A stretch of DNA of 34,255 bases from Priapulus caudatus (GCF_000485595.1 NW_014579407.1:1-34255); one strand, 5' to 3'; counted from the first letter of the stretch, positions 22,708 to 34,251 are shown. Notes: generated by a model not told the origin, from the sequence alone. Program-made: numbers and translations.

Positions 22708-25338
22708 TTAACATAGGAATAGGATGTCTTATAGGAAATGATAATTACAAACTCGAAGCAAACTATGTGTGACATATGTTATTGTACATTCAGGGCGAGC
22801 ATGGGCAGCGACTACTACAGAAGGCCTCCTCGTCTTCTCCACTGACGCCAACCTTGTTTTTGATCCATTCGAACTGGGTGTTGAGGTTTGTCTACGTGTT
22901 TATCTGTAATGCATAGAAGCACAAGTTTCTCAGTCTATGTTACTGAATATAAAGTTGCATACTACTATGCCCTGCTGTTGTCACGCGCATCTTGTTTCGC
23001 AGTGATATATCCACAAGATTGAGGCGATCAATTAAGGAATCTATCGTGAACAGTTTAATTCAAATGTGTAGCAACATTGTACATCCAATAAAATTTCACA
23101 TTTTTACCCAATTAGAGAAAATAGCACACTTCTGTTAAACCTGTTCAGGGGCCTCCTCTATAGAACAGCCATCTATACATAAAGGCAACTTTTGTACACT
23201 ATTACCAATCACATTATTCACGTGACACAATCGGTCCACATTCCTAAGCTGTAATCATGCTATAAGTACATATTTCATAGTCACAGTTACAAATTTTCCT
23301 AAAGAATTGTGTACAAATTCCATATATGTTCCGTAAAAGGAATCGGAGATGATTTTGTAGAAATTCGTCGCTCAAACTCATTATTCTGAGCTCGTGGGAA
23401 GGTGATCCTCATCTAGTGATATCTTCTCTTACAGGTAACACAGGGGAGCGTAAGGAAGACCCTGCAGCGTAAGGAATACAGTCTGGCACTGATACTCGCG
23501 TTTCGATTGAACGAGCAATCTCTGATACGTCAGGTCATAGAATGCACACCGTACAACTCGGGTATGCATTGTCGTTGCTAGGATATTGTCACCTGTTTCG
23601 CTCACGAAATGTTGTGTCCGTTTCAAACCCTTCCTGATTATCCTTGTGCATGTGGCATGCTCATGCTGGTTTGAGAATTGTGCGTTTAATTGGTGCAGAC
23701 GACCATTGATACCATCTTAGAAAAAAGCTAATATTTGAATTAGTAATGTCTGATTTGCTTGCTCGTATAGACACATGCATGCTACATATTAATATATCTG
23801 GGAAATGACCGTACATCATTATTAGGTACATTAGTCGAGATAGCGATAAATTTGGTTAAAGTTCCAGTTTTTCATTTTTGTTACTCAAGTCTTGTGTGGG
23901 CTATGTTGTTTCAAACAGGATTTTTAGTGACTTTTTCTTACGTGAAATATGCTGTGAACGTATATATGCAAGACTGCCACTGTCATCACAGTATCACTGT
24001 GGTTTGACTGACAAGTCACTTCAAGTCGCGTTTAATCGTCGCGTTTTAATCTAATTGTATTGCCGGTTACCTTAGTGGAGCACATAGCGCGGGCGCTGCC
24101 AGACGACTACGTGGAGCGGACGCTGCGGCACGTCGCCGTGGCGATGGAGGCGTCGCCGCACGTGCAGCTGTATGCATTGTGGACGCACGCACTGCTGTAC
24201 ACGCACGGTGAGCGACTCAAGTCCCGCGCGAGCGCGCTGATGCCGCTACTCGCTACACTACAGAAGAGTCTCACGCACCGCTATACAGACCTCAATAAGA
24301 TGTGAGTGCCCCTGCACATGCTGAAGAAGTTTTATTTATTTATTTACTATTATTATTATTATTTATTGGTTAATATTTTTTTGTTTTATTTAATTTTTTA
24401 TTTAATTAATGACTTTACATTAGGTAAACTGAGAACATGCATGCTTAACCCGCAGTGTAGTAAAAAGTGCTAGTTTAAACAAATGACAGGTGACAACACT
24501 ATAGGAGCAGCTAAAAGTGGTGAAAATATAAATATATTAAGGACGAAAAAGATGAAAAGTAATACTAATAGTAGTCAGTTGACTGTTTACAATTGTGAAC
24601 GTTATTATCAAAAATGTACATTGTTAACATTATCACGTGTTCATTGAAAGGACAAGGGCCATTGTTTGATTTGTGTCTTTCCAGCCAAATTGGGAAATTC
24701 AACGTTTTACTTTGTACCGTTTTGGAGTAAAGGCAGAAGAAAGAAAAACTACACACACTGGCATTGTTTAATATAGTTTAGTAACATAAACTTAAATTTT
24801 GATGACAGTGAAAGGCTCTAAACACAAACATATGCACCGTATTGACCTTGATTTCAACTAGCCGGGGTGGAAATTTTTAATGGATTTCTCTGGAAATTAT
24901 AGGCTTTGCCGGACTACAGATTAATATAGAGTTTAGTCAGCATATCACACCCTGGCACTATTTTTGCCAGCGCTACTTAGTCACCTGACTTCTTAAAGAT
25001 CCAAAGTTAGATTTTGGTCGGCACGGTTGTCCCTTTTGCGGTGTTAACAAGGCGAAAATTGTGAATGCTGGGTAAGAATCGCATTATGGAGCTAGCTCAG
25101 TCGCTGTGGCACGCGGTAGCTCTAGATCTATCAGCCTCATGTTCTCGTCGCAGTCTCACGTTTGTTAACAGTTCTCACTCCGTCCTCTTCTAGATGCGAC
25201 TCAAACAAGTACACGATTCAGTATCTGCTAGCACAGGCCGAGGCCTGCAAGAGAAGGAGGACCGGCAACGACAGCGAGGCAAGCGGTTCGCCGGATGACG
25301 ACGACGCCGATGACGTTGATGGAATTGGCAGCTCGTGA
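12403..25338 (+). CDS. PWP2: PWP2 (UTP1) homologue, 19 exons, 5' end missing
   Basis: This is a WD40 protein of the UTPB subcomplex of the U3 snoRNP/small-subunit processome, which acts in the nucleolus in early cleavages of pre-rRNA. Nineteen GT-AG exons were joined by homology and reading phase. Their summed length, 2,712 nt, is divisible by three and ends in TGA at 25336-25338, giving 903 residues. Human PWP2 has about 919. Diagnostic stretches are [62 protein letters not shown] and ARKMTEFGN. Two N-terminal propeller blocks are followed by a helical Utp12-type domain and an acidic tail. The first visible exon starts in phase 0 at the residue following the expected MKFxYx start, so one short upstream exon of about six codons is missing. 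No in-frame stop or frameshift was seen. The identification is certain; a few splice borders are inferred. Confidence 0.96.
14330..14640 (+). repeat. Diverged ~95-bp tandem repeat in a PWP2 intron
   Basis: Three or four degenerate units share TTATAGRCAGnTG, TTCTrCAsAG, GGTTTCAnTGTrTAACT and CACTnAnGGGAAA-type blocks. They are recognisable only by eye at low identity. Confidence 0.55.
16361..16389. repeat. Short hairpin in a probable dispersed element
   Basis: GGCTGGTAA and TTACCAGCC flank an 11-nt T-rich loop. The hairpin sits in a GGGCATGAAATTAAG...GCACCGGCCC context that looks like a relic of a dispersed repeat. Confidence 0.5.
17615..22885 (+). CDS. PWP2: PWP2 exons 10-17: second WD40 propeller
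   Basis: Exons lie at 17615-17822, 18203-18351, 18744-18891, 19066-19216, 21062-21242, 21686-21833, 22257-22428 and 22794-22885, covering residues about 328-744. This is the most conserved part. Visible WD40 blades include [94 protein letters not shown] and [11 protein letters not shown], with the usual GH...WD spacing. The KKSREGR end at 21242 abuts a (GT)n array that must provide the donor. Introns here are 361-456 bp apart from the 174-bp intron after the exon ending 18891 and the 1,845-bp repeat-filled intron 19217-21061. Confidence 0.95.
19257..19290. repeat. Hairpin with 15-bp perfect arms
   Basis: CAAGAGTACATAATA (19257-19271) pairs with TATTATGTACTCTTG (19276-19290) around a 4-nt loop. 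The stem continues outward into AT-rich sequence with one bulge. It lies 40 bp inside a PWP2 intron. Confidence 0.9.
19428..20300 (+). repeat. Three-copy tandem repeat, units ~313 and ~321 bp
   Basis: Copies begin at 19428, 19741 and 20062 with CGGTCAACGATAACTC. Copies 1 and 2 are nearly identical; copy 3 diverges and ends near 20300. The array is preceded by a CCGTCCGTCCGTCAAC tract. It is intronic, and the apparent reading frames in it have no recognisable product. Confidence 0.95.
20542..20597. repeat. Hairpin with AAGAGTATATAATGGGAG arms
   Basis: The left arm 20542-20559 pairs with 20581-20597 apart from one bulged base. An extra TATATAATGGGAG copy lies between them. The arm resembles the hairpin at 19257. 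Confidence 0.85.
21243..21372 (+). repeat. (GT)n/(GC)n microsatellite at an exon border
   Basis: The GT array starts directly after the last coding base of the PWP2 exon ending 21242, is interrupted by GTGC and ATGC units, and runs to about 21372. Confidence 0.95.
22520..22702 (+). repeat. (CT)n and (TA)n microsatellites in a PWP2 intron
   Basis: CT-rich blocks at about 22520-22577 and 22631-22671 are followed by alternating TA to 22702. They lie in the 365-bp intron 22429-22793. Confidence 0.95.
23435..25338 (+). CDS. PWP2: PWP2 exons 18-20: C-terminal Utp12-type helical domain and acidic tail
   Basis: Exons lie at 23435-23561, 24076-24301 and 25194-25338, covering residues about 745-909. 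The helical region runs from [19 protein letters not shown] through [19 protein letters not shown] and [20 protein letters not shown] to [12 protein letters not shown]. This is the Dip2/Utp12-type domain that, in UTPB proteins, mediates subunit tetramerisation. A basic patch (KRRR) and an acidic tail (DDDDADD) close the protein. The exon at 24076 is strikingly GC-rich and biased to GCG, CTG and ACG codons compared with the other exons, but it is in frame and conserved, so I read it as genuine. Confidence 0.93.
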
Positions 25339-26180
25339 CATCATCAGTGAAGCAGCAATGAAGGAGCACGATGCGAATTCACCCGTGACAGAATTCAAAA
25401 CTCACCTATTTTAAAGACAATATTATTGGTAATGAAGTACCAAAAACCGGACAGGTTGTTTAAATTGGTCTAGTTTGACTCGTCTAGCAATATGCAAGGG
25501 GAAAGATGTGGTTATCTCACCCGTATGATCGAATAGGTCAATTGTAGCAAACTACCTGCAAGTGTGTTTTGCGTTTTCATCCTGTTATGCCACGTGTTTG
25601 GAGATTCCTCGGAGTCGGCAGTTTGTTGAAACATTCAGACGCCTAGATGTTCATTTAAGTCGTTTCTGATGTGAAATATAAGCAATCATGGAAATGCACG
25701 ATAAAGAAATAATACCAAAGGTGAAATACGTTGCTTTGTGTATGTCAGAAAATCACAATTCATTCAAATTAATCAGACTGCCATCTTAAATATGCATTGA
25801 GAAAGCACTGAGTTATTGACAAAACTAAATTGGAAATCTTATTTATTGACGATCAGGGAATATTGATGAGTCTGGGTCTCCTCACTGTCCCTCTAAATCT
25901 CGTTTTTGTGCACCCGATTATAGACGATTTTATCGTATGGAAGGTTCTGCCTTCAACTATCTGCATATGCACAGACTAGGTAAATTTGAAGGTTATATTT
26001 TTGTATAAAAAAAACTACACAAAAAAACCGAGTGGTTATGGCATTTCAGTGGAGTTCAATTTGATTTGACTGCCATTTTTCGTCACAAAATAGAGATATT
26101 ATGTACATTTGTAGTACGAGCAGTATTGCCAAGTGTTGCAAGGAAGGTTGCATAATAAATTAATCTGTTTCCGATTCTTA
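25339..26180 (+). other. Probable PWP2 3' untranslated region
   Basis: This AT-rich sequence follows the TGA stop and has no open reading frame of interest. A canonical polyadenylation hexamer lies near its end. The exact transcript end cannot be read from DNA alone. Confidence 0.5.
26154..26159 (+). terminator. Candidate polyadenylation signal for PWP2
   Basis: AATAAA occurs about 816 nt after the stop codon and is followed at 26181-26206 by a GT/T-rich stretch, the arrangement expected of a metazoan cleavage and polyadenylation site. It is the only canonical AATAAA I noticed between 25339 and 26200. Confidence 0.45.
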
Positions 26181-26462
26181 AGTGTTGTAAGGTTGGAGTC
26201 TTTCTTTAGAATCATATCACTGCAATGAAACCGTTAATATGCATCACAACAATTGATGAAAACGTAAAACGGCTTTATTAGCGCAAACTATTTTGAAAAC
26301 TACAAACTGACATGAATCTAGGCTAAAAGCAACAGAATGCGAACAGAAGGTATTGAGGGGGAGAGACAGAAAGAGAAAAGAGGGAAGAAGCAAGAGCTCT
26401 GGAGAGAGCAAGTGAGAGGGATAGTGTGTAAGAGAGGAAGGGAAGTAGAGCATGTGAGGAAG

Positions 26463-26590
26463 ATAGAAGGGAGGAACAGCATGAGAGAGATAGAAGTAAG
26501 GAACAGCATGAGAGAGATAGAAGTAAGGAACAGCATGAGAGAGATAGAAGTAAGGAACAGCATGAGAGAGATAGAAGTAAGGAACAGCGT
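26463..26590 (+). repeat. 27-bp minisatellite, about five copies
   Basis: The unit AAGGAACAGCATGAGAGAGATAGAAGT repeats with nearly no change, flanked by less regular GA-rich sequence (26337-26790). Because 27 is a multiple of three, both strands show repetitive open frames; I do not regard them as genes. Confidence 0.9.
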
Positions 26591-26790
26591 GTCAACGAGA
26601 TAGAAAGGAGAGGCAGCATGTGAGAGAGGAAGGGAGGACGAGCATGTGAAAGAGTGGGGAAGGGAGGACGAGGGTGCAAGAGAAGTGTAAGGGAGGTACA
26701 GGATGTTAGGGAGGAGTAAGGTGAACACTATGTGAGAGACGGGAGAGTGAGGACGAATATGTAAGAGAGGGGGAGGGGAAGGATGAGTGA

Positions 26791-27489
26791 ACAGTAAAAT
26801 GTGCAGATACGACACCTATGACTTGACAGAGTTTGGGACATGGAATGTTGGTTATATATGACTTGGGCAGTCACAGTTGTGGCGTTTTTACAGAAGTTCC
26901 GCTAAGTCTCGCATCTACAAGGTATATGGGTTTATCCATTGTATTGTTGAATGAATAATTGGTACTATACTGGATACTGAGCTCAACATTTCTTGAAAAT
27001 AATTGGAAGGCCACACAAAACAGAAAAATAATATCGCATACTTTTCTTAATTACACAAATACGACGTGTAACGCGACATGAGAAAAACTATTGTAGAGTA
27101 TCTGAAACGTGTGACTGTCTATATAGTGCAACCACTAGCAACAACAACTTTAGGTGCCTAGTTGTGACAAAAGTGACGCCTCAGGCAATAGAACACAAAT
27201 TATATACAGAAATATAGCAAAACTTGTCTCTATGTGAGATCTGCCTGCGTGAGTGAATGAGTACCGACTTGACTAGGACTACTGACTTCATGGCCATAAA
27301 ATTGACTGTTATGACTTTTCTCTGTGTGATAGAGCTGTTGGATTAGGGACACAAAAATCCACAAACACCTACCGGGCGTATCACGTACAGGTCTCATAAC
27401 ACGACCATGCAATATTGTGCAGAGGATTTCATAGTAACATAGGTTCACAAATAATACCTAGCATGGACACACATTATATATAATTATAC
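26791..27489. other. Intergenic sequence, nothing recognised
   Basis: No gene or conserved feature was seen between the GA-rich tract and the ACGC array. Confidence 0.5.
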
Positions 27490-27540
27490 ACACACACACG
27501 CACAACGCAAGCACGCACGCACGCACGCACGCACGCACAC
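27490..27540 (+). repeat. (ACAC)/(ACGC)n microsatellite
   Basis: A short AC run passes into about eight GCAC units and ends seven bases before a palindrome. Confidence 0.9.
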
Positions 27541-27546
27541 AATATC

Positions 27547-27587
27547 CTTGGAGTAATCATTCTGACTGTCAGAATGATTACTCCAAG
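27547..27587. repeat. 41-bp palindrome with 1-nt spacer
   Basis: CTTGGAGTAATCATTCTGAC and GTCAGAATGATTACTCCAAG are exact reverse complements around a single T. The stem extends a further ATATC with one bulged C. No Rho-type or T-rich terminator context is expected in a eukaryote. Confidence 0.95.
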
Positions 27588-28877
27588 ATATATCCAAGTC
27601 TCGCGGGGCAGACGTATAATCTTGCAACGAAAAACTCAAAACGTCAACAGATGCGGAGAAAGCGAGAAATAATCGCGCATCTACGACGTAACTACGATAT
27701 AACACCTGCTGACACAATGAAACGCCTATTCTACTCTCAGGTTCACATTTGATTGTCACTGTCACTGAAATTGGAGTATAATTAATTAATGACAAGTTGA
27801 GCAGGCCCACGATGGGTGAAATGCAGATTATTCACCGGCAAGGAAATTACTGTTTTCAGTATCCATCGTGGATACGAGTGCTACAACATTGTAAAGCCTT
27901 TATGTAAGAATTTATGTATGAAGCTTTATTTAGCTGACATCGGGGTACATGTTCTTATTTCAGTGCCAGTGGTGCAGCAAATGCGTGGTTTTATGAATTC
28001 TAAAGCCCTAAACACTTGTCGGCAGGATATATGGATGACCTCGTGCTTTTGTTGAATAGTCAAACCTGATATCCAAGGTGTAATAAGTGTATTATTACGA
28101 GTAATCTGCTCGATATGTATCACCTTTTATGAATATGTACAGAAAAATAATAGCCAAATCATCGTTTGGGTGAACCGCCATTGTAGCTGCATTTAAAATT
28201 AAATGTGCTTCAATTACAATGTATATTTAGATTTGCAACAGCTTGATGATGGAATGTTAGATTTAGGCTTGAAACAAACGTTGCAAATCAAATCAGTTCA
28301 CACACCACTGAGAACAAGGTGAATATGAGAGGTGAGCAATATTCTAACTGCACATAAAAGAAGATAAATATTAATTTTAACCTAAAACAGTCTTAAACAC
28401 TAGTTACCAAGATACAAACTTATGTAATGCAATTGCAATTTTTATCATATAAGAAAATTAATTTCGAGATAAATCGAAAACATTTAGTCAAGTGGCAGTT
28501 TGATTGACAGTAAATAATTTAGAATACCTCGAAATTAAAAAAATTATATAATAAAACAAACTCTCAGTCAAAGGCATATCTTTGTAACGTTATATAACAA
28601 TAAATGGTGAAATGAATCAACTATATATGGAGTGATAAGGGTTCCCCGAACTATAATATTCCTTTTGCTATAAAAGCAGGAAAAGGCAGTTAAAACTGTG
28701 TTTTGCAGACAACCTTCATCCTTCATTCATGCGTCCATGAAAAATTGTGCACTGCTCAGGAAAGCTCATGTGGTGAGCATGCTTGGGAATGAGTATACGA
28801 AGTTATGACAAATTATATATAAATATATCGCAAGAGTGTCATCACGTGCGAACATACAATACAACAGTAAATATACT
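27588..28877. other. Intergenic sequence between the convergent genes
   Basis: This is AT-rich sequence with no recognised gene. The centrin 3' UTR must occupy its right end, but no canonical AATAAA on the minus strand was found close to the stop, so the transcript end is unknown. Confidence 0.5.
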
Positions 28878-29087
28878 CTAATATAAACTCGTCTTCTTCA
28901 TTATTCTCAAGAATTCCTCCTCGTTGATCTCCCCGTCGTTGTCTCTATCTGCTTCATCTATCATTTCCTGCAAAACAACAAAATGATATCATGTCCACTT
29001 ACACACATAGCAAGTATGTAGAGAGACAGATACGAAAGCAACAGGAAAAGCTAGAGCGTGAGAGAGAGGAAAGAGAGCAAGAGAGAA

Positions 29088-29152
<65 letters not shown>

Positions 29153-30652
29153 GATAGATGGATATAGAGAGAGAATACAAAATATGAGACAGTCAATGAT
29201 CTTGGTAAATGAAATTGCACTTATATTGCACCTGGTATTGAAAAAAGTGTAAAAAAGACAATTTTATCAAATACCTGCAATTCTTCCTCAGTGAGGTTTT
29301 CTCCTAATTCTTTTGCAACCCTCTTTAGATTTTTAAAAGATATCTTTCCAGTTTCATCATCATCAAAGAGTTTGAATGCCTTTAATATTTCTTCTTTTGA
29401 ATCCTTCTCTGCCATCTTGTTAGCCATTATTGTTAGAAAATCATTGAAGTCTATGGTGCCTGCAAATACATATTAGATGCAATGTTAGTCAGTACAGTTG
29501 TCCCTGCTTTATCAGGCGCCAGGTAAACAGATGCATTTCTTACAGGATGGCTCATGCAAATTGTTGTGTTCACAACTTAATTGGGACCATCTACCGCTTA
29601 ATAGGGACATTTACACAGTTCATGACCTGTGTCAATAAAGCTGGGACCACGTACTGTATATCATCACTTCCCTGTTATGTAAAACTCCAGATCACTTGTG
29701 AAATGGGATATAGACACACACTAAACAGTAAACGCATACTATAAACCTGCATAAAAGAAGTTTTTCTTTAAAAATCTTTACGAGGCATCGATTAACTTCA
29801 ATTTCATGCAGTAAATTGTGCAGACAATTATCTACTTATCTCCTTAGCAGGCTTTTACAGGCAGCTCTAACCTATCAGTATTGTGATAAGATGTTGTAAA
29901 TGACAATGCTACACACTAAAATGCTGCAATGCATGTTTACAATCTGGTGTGCATACGTAATAAACACACATAAACTGGTTTCGCTTGACCAACCTAGCAA
30001 CAATATACAAGAGGGGTGTTTGTGTATGTGGGCAACTTGTGTACCAAAGAGGTCAGTTATCACTGCTCCATCCAATTAATTACTTCTTATAATATTCTGT
30101 TACTAGAAGATAGTTTATTATCATTCACCTGATCCTTCATTGTCGATCTCAGCGATCATCTTTTTAATCTCTTCTTTCTTTGGCTCAAATCCAAGGGCTC
30201 TCATCGCAACCTACAGTTCACAATCAACGTATTAAACAGTTTCAAGCAGAGTAAACCAACACTGAGTAATAATCACCGTATGTAATCAATAATACAATAC
30301 CATTTTCCATTGAGCTTGAACACTAAGAATTGTGTATTTACATTGTGAACAAGAGAAGCAAGAGAGAAACCACAAACATATTTATATAATGTATAGATGT
30401 GTATATAAATCTAAATATGTACTGATATTATCCTGGTGATACACAATATAACAGCTGCAATTTAACAGAATGACATCCTACAGTTGTCAAGAGCACTGGA
30501 ATGTCACAGCAAGCTACCTTCATTTCCTTGACGTCGATTTTTCCCGTTCCATCAGTGTCAAACAGGTCAAATGCTTCTCGTATCTCCTGTTTCTGATCCT
30601 CAGTGAGTTCTGGCTTTGCCGCTGGCCGCTTTCTATGAACCCCAGAACTCAT
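28878..30652 (-). CDS. CETN2: Centrin (CETN2-like), four exons, complete
   Basis: Centrin is a calmodulin-superfamily calcium-binding protein of centrioles and basal bodies; family members also join the XPC DNA-repair and TREX-2 mRNA-export complexes. Coding exons on the minus strand are 30652-30518, 30210-30129, 29459-29275 and 28967-28878, with GT-AG introns and consistent phase, giving 163 residues and a TAG stop. Human centrin-2 has 172; the difference is a shorter N-terminal tail. Four EF-hand loops lie at residues 32-43 ([12 protein letters not shown]), 68-79 (DNEGSGTIDFND), 105-116 ([12 protein letters not shown]) and 141-152 ([12 protein letters not shown]). Loops 1 and 4 have the canonical Glu at position 12; loops 2 and 3 have Asp and Asn. 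The C-terminus KKTSLY is the conserved centrin end, including the serine equivalent to the human PKA site. The start is the ATG before [12 protein letters not shown]1 and CETN2 cannot be separated for an invertebrate. Confidence 0.96.
29096..29149 (+). repeat. (AG)n microsatellite in centrin intron 3
   Basis: About 27 AG units lie in the intron between the third and fourth coding exons of centrin. It reads as CT on the coding strand. Confidence 0.95.
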
Positions 30653-30700
30653 CGTTCACGTAGATCACAACCGGGTGTGCGCAATACATGCAAAAGATAC
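30653..30700 (-). other. Possible centrin 5' UTR with an intron acceptor upstream
   Basis: On the minus strand the 48 nt before the start codon are preceded by TTGCAG, a good splice acceptor. This suggests a 5' UTR intron whose first exon lies further upstream (above 30700). No donor was assigned. Confidence 0.3.
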
Positions 30701-31908
30701 CTGCAACACAGAAACACGATTTACATTATCATAATTGTCTGATCCAGATCATTTCACCTTTCTGTAGAGTATTTAAATTAACATATTTCCACTAGTAGAT
30801 GGAGCCACCATGTATTACTTTATCATAGTTCCGAGTTTTTATTATATACATAGTCCTCTTCACAGAACCTTGCTGTTCTGTCTTCCATTATAGTATTGTG
30901 TAGTATGTGCAGCATGAACACATTCTATACCATAGTATAGTTTATACGTCATACGTCCCTTGTCACTGGTGCAGTGGACACCGACAAGTATGAGAACATA
31001 ATTAACATAACATAACATATACTAGATAGTAGATATGGTATATGTTCATGCTCGTACAAACAGTAGTTCTACTGTGTGAGCTAGTGTGGTGACCAATTCT
31101 AATAAACATAAATAAAAAAATTAGATACTCTATGATATACTTTCAGTTTCACCCTGGGTTTACTGATCACGCTAACAGTCGTGTGATGTGCGCCTATGGC
31201 AGCAACTTGCCAAGCCCATGATGGTAAGGTTAGATATAATCTCCCATGCACCTAGCTACCACTGACTATATCGTATATATATGCTAGTAGATACAATAAT
31301 GTACCCCAACAAGAGTAGGATGCATGTACATGGAGGCTATCATGGCTCTAGGGCCTGCCTAAACAATGTACTAATGTAGCCATTCGCTTTCCCACAGGCC
31401 TACAACAAAACAAAGGGTGATACGATGGTTACTAATACCTGGAACACAAATCGGTATGTCGCCATTGCATTAGCATCGCGTTGCTATGAATAACTAAACT
31501 AAATAGTTTATTAAGTTAAAAAATTAATTATTAAGTTAATTAGTTAAAAAAAAATTAAATAGCCCTGGCCAGCGGCAAGCTAGTGTACGCGGGCTATAGT
31601 TACTAGAGCTATAGTGGCCTTAGCCACAAGTTCCCTTCTCGCTTAACACTACGTTGGCGAGAGGGGGTAGAGTCCTACGCCGTGTAACAGTCGGAGAGCC
31701 TGGTCGGTTTATAGTGGCCTATGCCCGGCCTGTGTTGGGAACATAATGAGTTATGTAGGCCTATCCTGAATCCACATTCCCAGCTCAGGCAGAGATATTC
31801 ACATTAATATAGTCAATACTGGACACTGTATTCTTTATAATACATGTCCAGTTCTGCACTGGCCTTCGATTCTTACGCAAACGCGATCACGTACAAGGCA
31901 TTTTTTTG
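30701..31908. other. Upstream of centrin, non-coding
   Basis: No gene was recognised. The centrin promoter should lie in the right-hand direction from 30700. A TTAA-rich stretch lies at about 31500-31560. Confidence 0.4.
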
Positions 31909-32331
31909 GTTCAAGGATAGAGAACATGGGTGCCAATAAAACCGATGTCATTTACATCAATATAAATATAATCTTATATCAATATAATAGGTTAGGGATA
32001 TGGTTAGGGTTGTGGTTAGGGTTAGGGTTACCCGGTTAGGATTAGGGTTAGGGTTAGAATTAGGTGTAGGGTTAGGGTTAGGCACATTGGTTGGTTCAAG
32101 GATAGAGAACATGGGTCCCAATAAAACCAATGTCATTTACATCAATATAAATATAATATTATATCAATATAATAGGTTAGGGTTATGGTTAGGGTTAGGG
32201 TTAGGACTAGGGTTAGGGTTAGGGTTAGGGTTAAGGTTAGGGTTAGGGTTAGGCACATTGGTTTTATTGGGACCCATGTTCTCTATCCTTGGGCCCATTG
32301 GTTTTATTGGGACACATGCTCTCTATCCTTG
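31909..32331. repeat. Interstitial telomere-like cluster with direct and inverted flanks
   Basis: Two direct copies of a ~185-bp unit occur. Each starts GGTTCAAGGATAGAGAACAT, passes through an AT-rich ATCAATATAAATATAAT segment and ends in a GGTTAG/TTAGGG array (31990-32085 and 32174-32254). Two reverse-complement copies of the unit's start, GGTTTTATTGGGACMCATGY, follow at 32261-32291 and 32301-32331. Confidence 0.9.
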
Positions 32332-33424
32332 AGCCGGCATTTTATACAGTTCATTTCAAGTCTATCTGCTAAGTACTAAACTAGGTGCATCAAACGTTTT
32401 TACCTCTAGCCCCAGGCTCTAACTCTAACTTCTAAGTATCTCTGTCTGTTTAATAAAAATTGGCATATGATGCTTACTTTGCACACCATATTGTTATCTT
32501 ATTACCTTATTTCTGTGACTCACGAAATGCTTGATGTGTCCTAAATAATTGCCCAATGGTATGGCAAACTTGCGGTTTATCCACTGACTGTTATCATAGC
32601 CTATAAACAATATCGTATGTAAAATGTATCGATATTCTTAGCCTATGGCTGGAAATAATAATAACTGGAGGGTGCGTCACGTGACAAATACACTAGCCAA
32701 TCATAGATTTTTTAGTCAATAGGCCTATAGTGTCGTATGCTGATCAGAAATACATTTTTATTGCTCGAAATTACCATCGGCTGTGCGTTTGGGGGATCGA
32801 ACAAAAAGTTTTAGGGATATGTTAACATCTTTCACTTGTAAGTGATAAAGGTCGTAAATCGTGGTCAATCTGCTTATAATTTAGGTATGGGAACAAGCCA
32901 CCTAGTGACCCTACTAGTAAATAAACACATTGATCAGGTGGGCACCGCATAAGAACAGTATACTCTCTGTAATAACCCCTGGGTTTTACTCGCTACTTCT
33001 ACTTTTTTATTTTTTATATATTTATTTAGGCAATTAACCATCATGATCATATACAATACATAGCATACTTTTACAATAAAATTCTGATTTCATAAAATTA
33101 TATAAATACCAAGGATATATACACAAAAAGCATGACTACAGTAAAAACCCGCGTATAAGAACATAGATTTTTCCAAGTTAGCCTCAATATATGTTCTTAT
33201 ATAAATGGTGCTTACTGAAAAATGAGGCTCAAAAATTAAGGTTCTTAAATAGGTTCTTAATTGTTTCTACTTTTAATATGTATAAGCTTATACTTGATTC
33301 AAATTGTGTTAAAATTTTCTTACAAGGACTGCAATTTTTGCTAATTAATACCCATGATGGGCTACACCCTGCACATAACCTCCACATGCCTCATGGGTAC
33401 AGGCCGTTAACTAGATGGTTACCA
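32332..33424. other. AT-rich non-coding sequence with a pogo-like end
   Basis: No gene was recognised. From 33139, after a TA, the sequence CAGTAAAAACCCGCGTATAA resembles a pogo/Tc1-mariner terminal repeat. A 12-bp inverted repeat (33154-33165 with 33190-33201, TATAAGAACATA) follows. Confidence 0.4.
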
Positions 33425-33425
33425 N

Positions 33426-33513
<88 letters not shown>
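33426..33513 (+). repeat. (ATCT)n microsatellite starting at an N
   Basis: About 22 ATCT units directly follow an undetermined base at 33425. Confidence 0.98.

Positions 33514-34251
<738 letters not shown>

Noticed and set aside
25088-25160. tRNA-like sequence: TAGCTCAGTCG (25093-25103) matches a tRNA A box
   Set aside because: No convincing B box, anticodon stem or acceptor pairing follows. At most it is a decayed tRNA-derived SINE fragment.
31149-31235. Possible exon between TTTCAG and GTAAGG
   Set aside because: Every frame contains a stop before the donor and no homology was recognised; an untranslated exon cannot be excluded.
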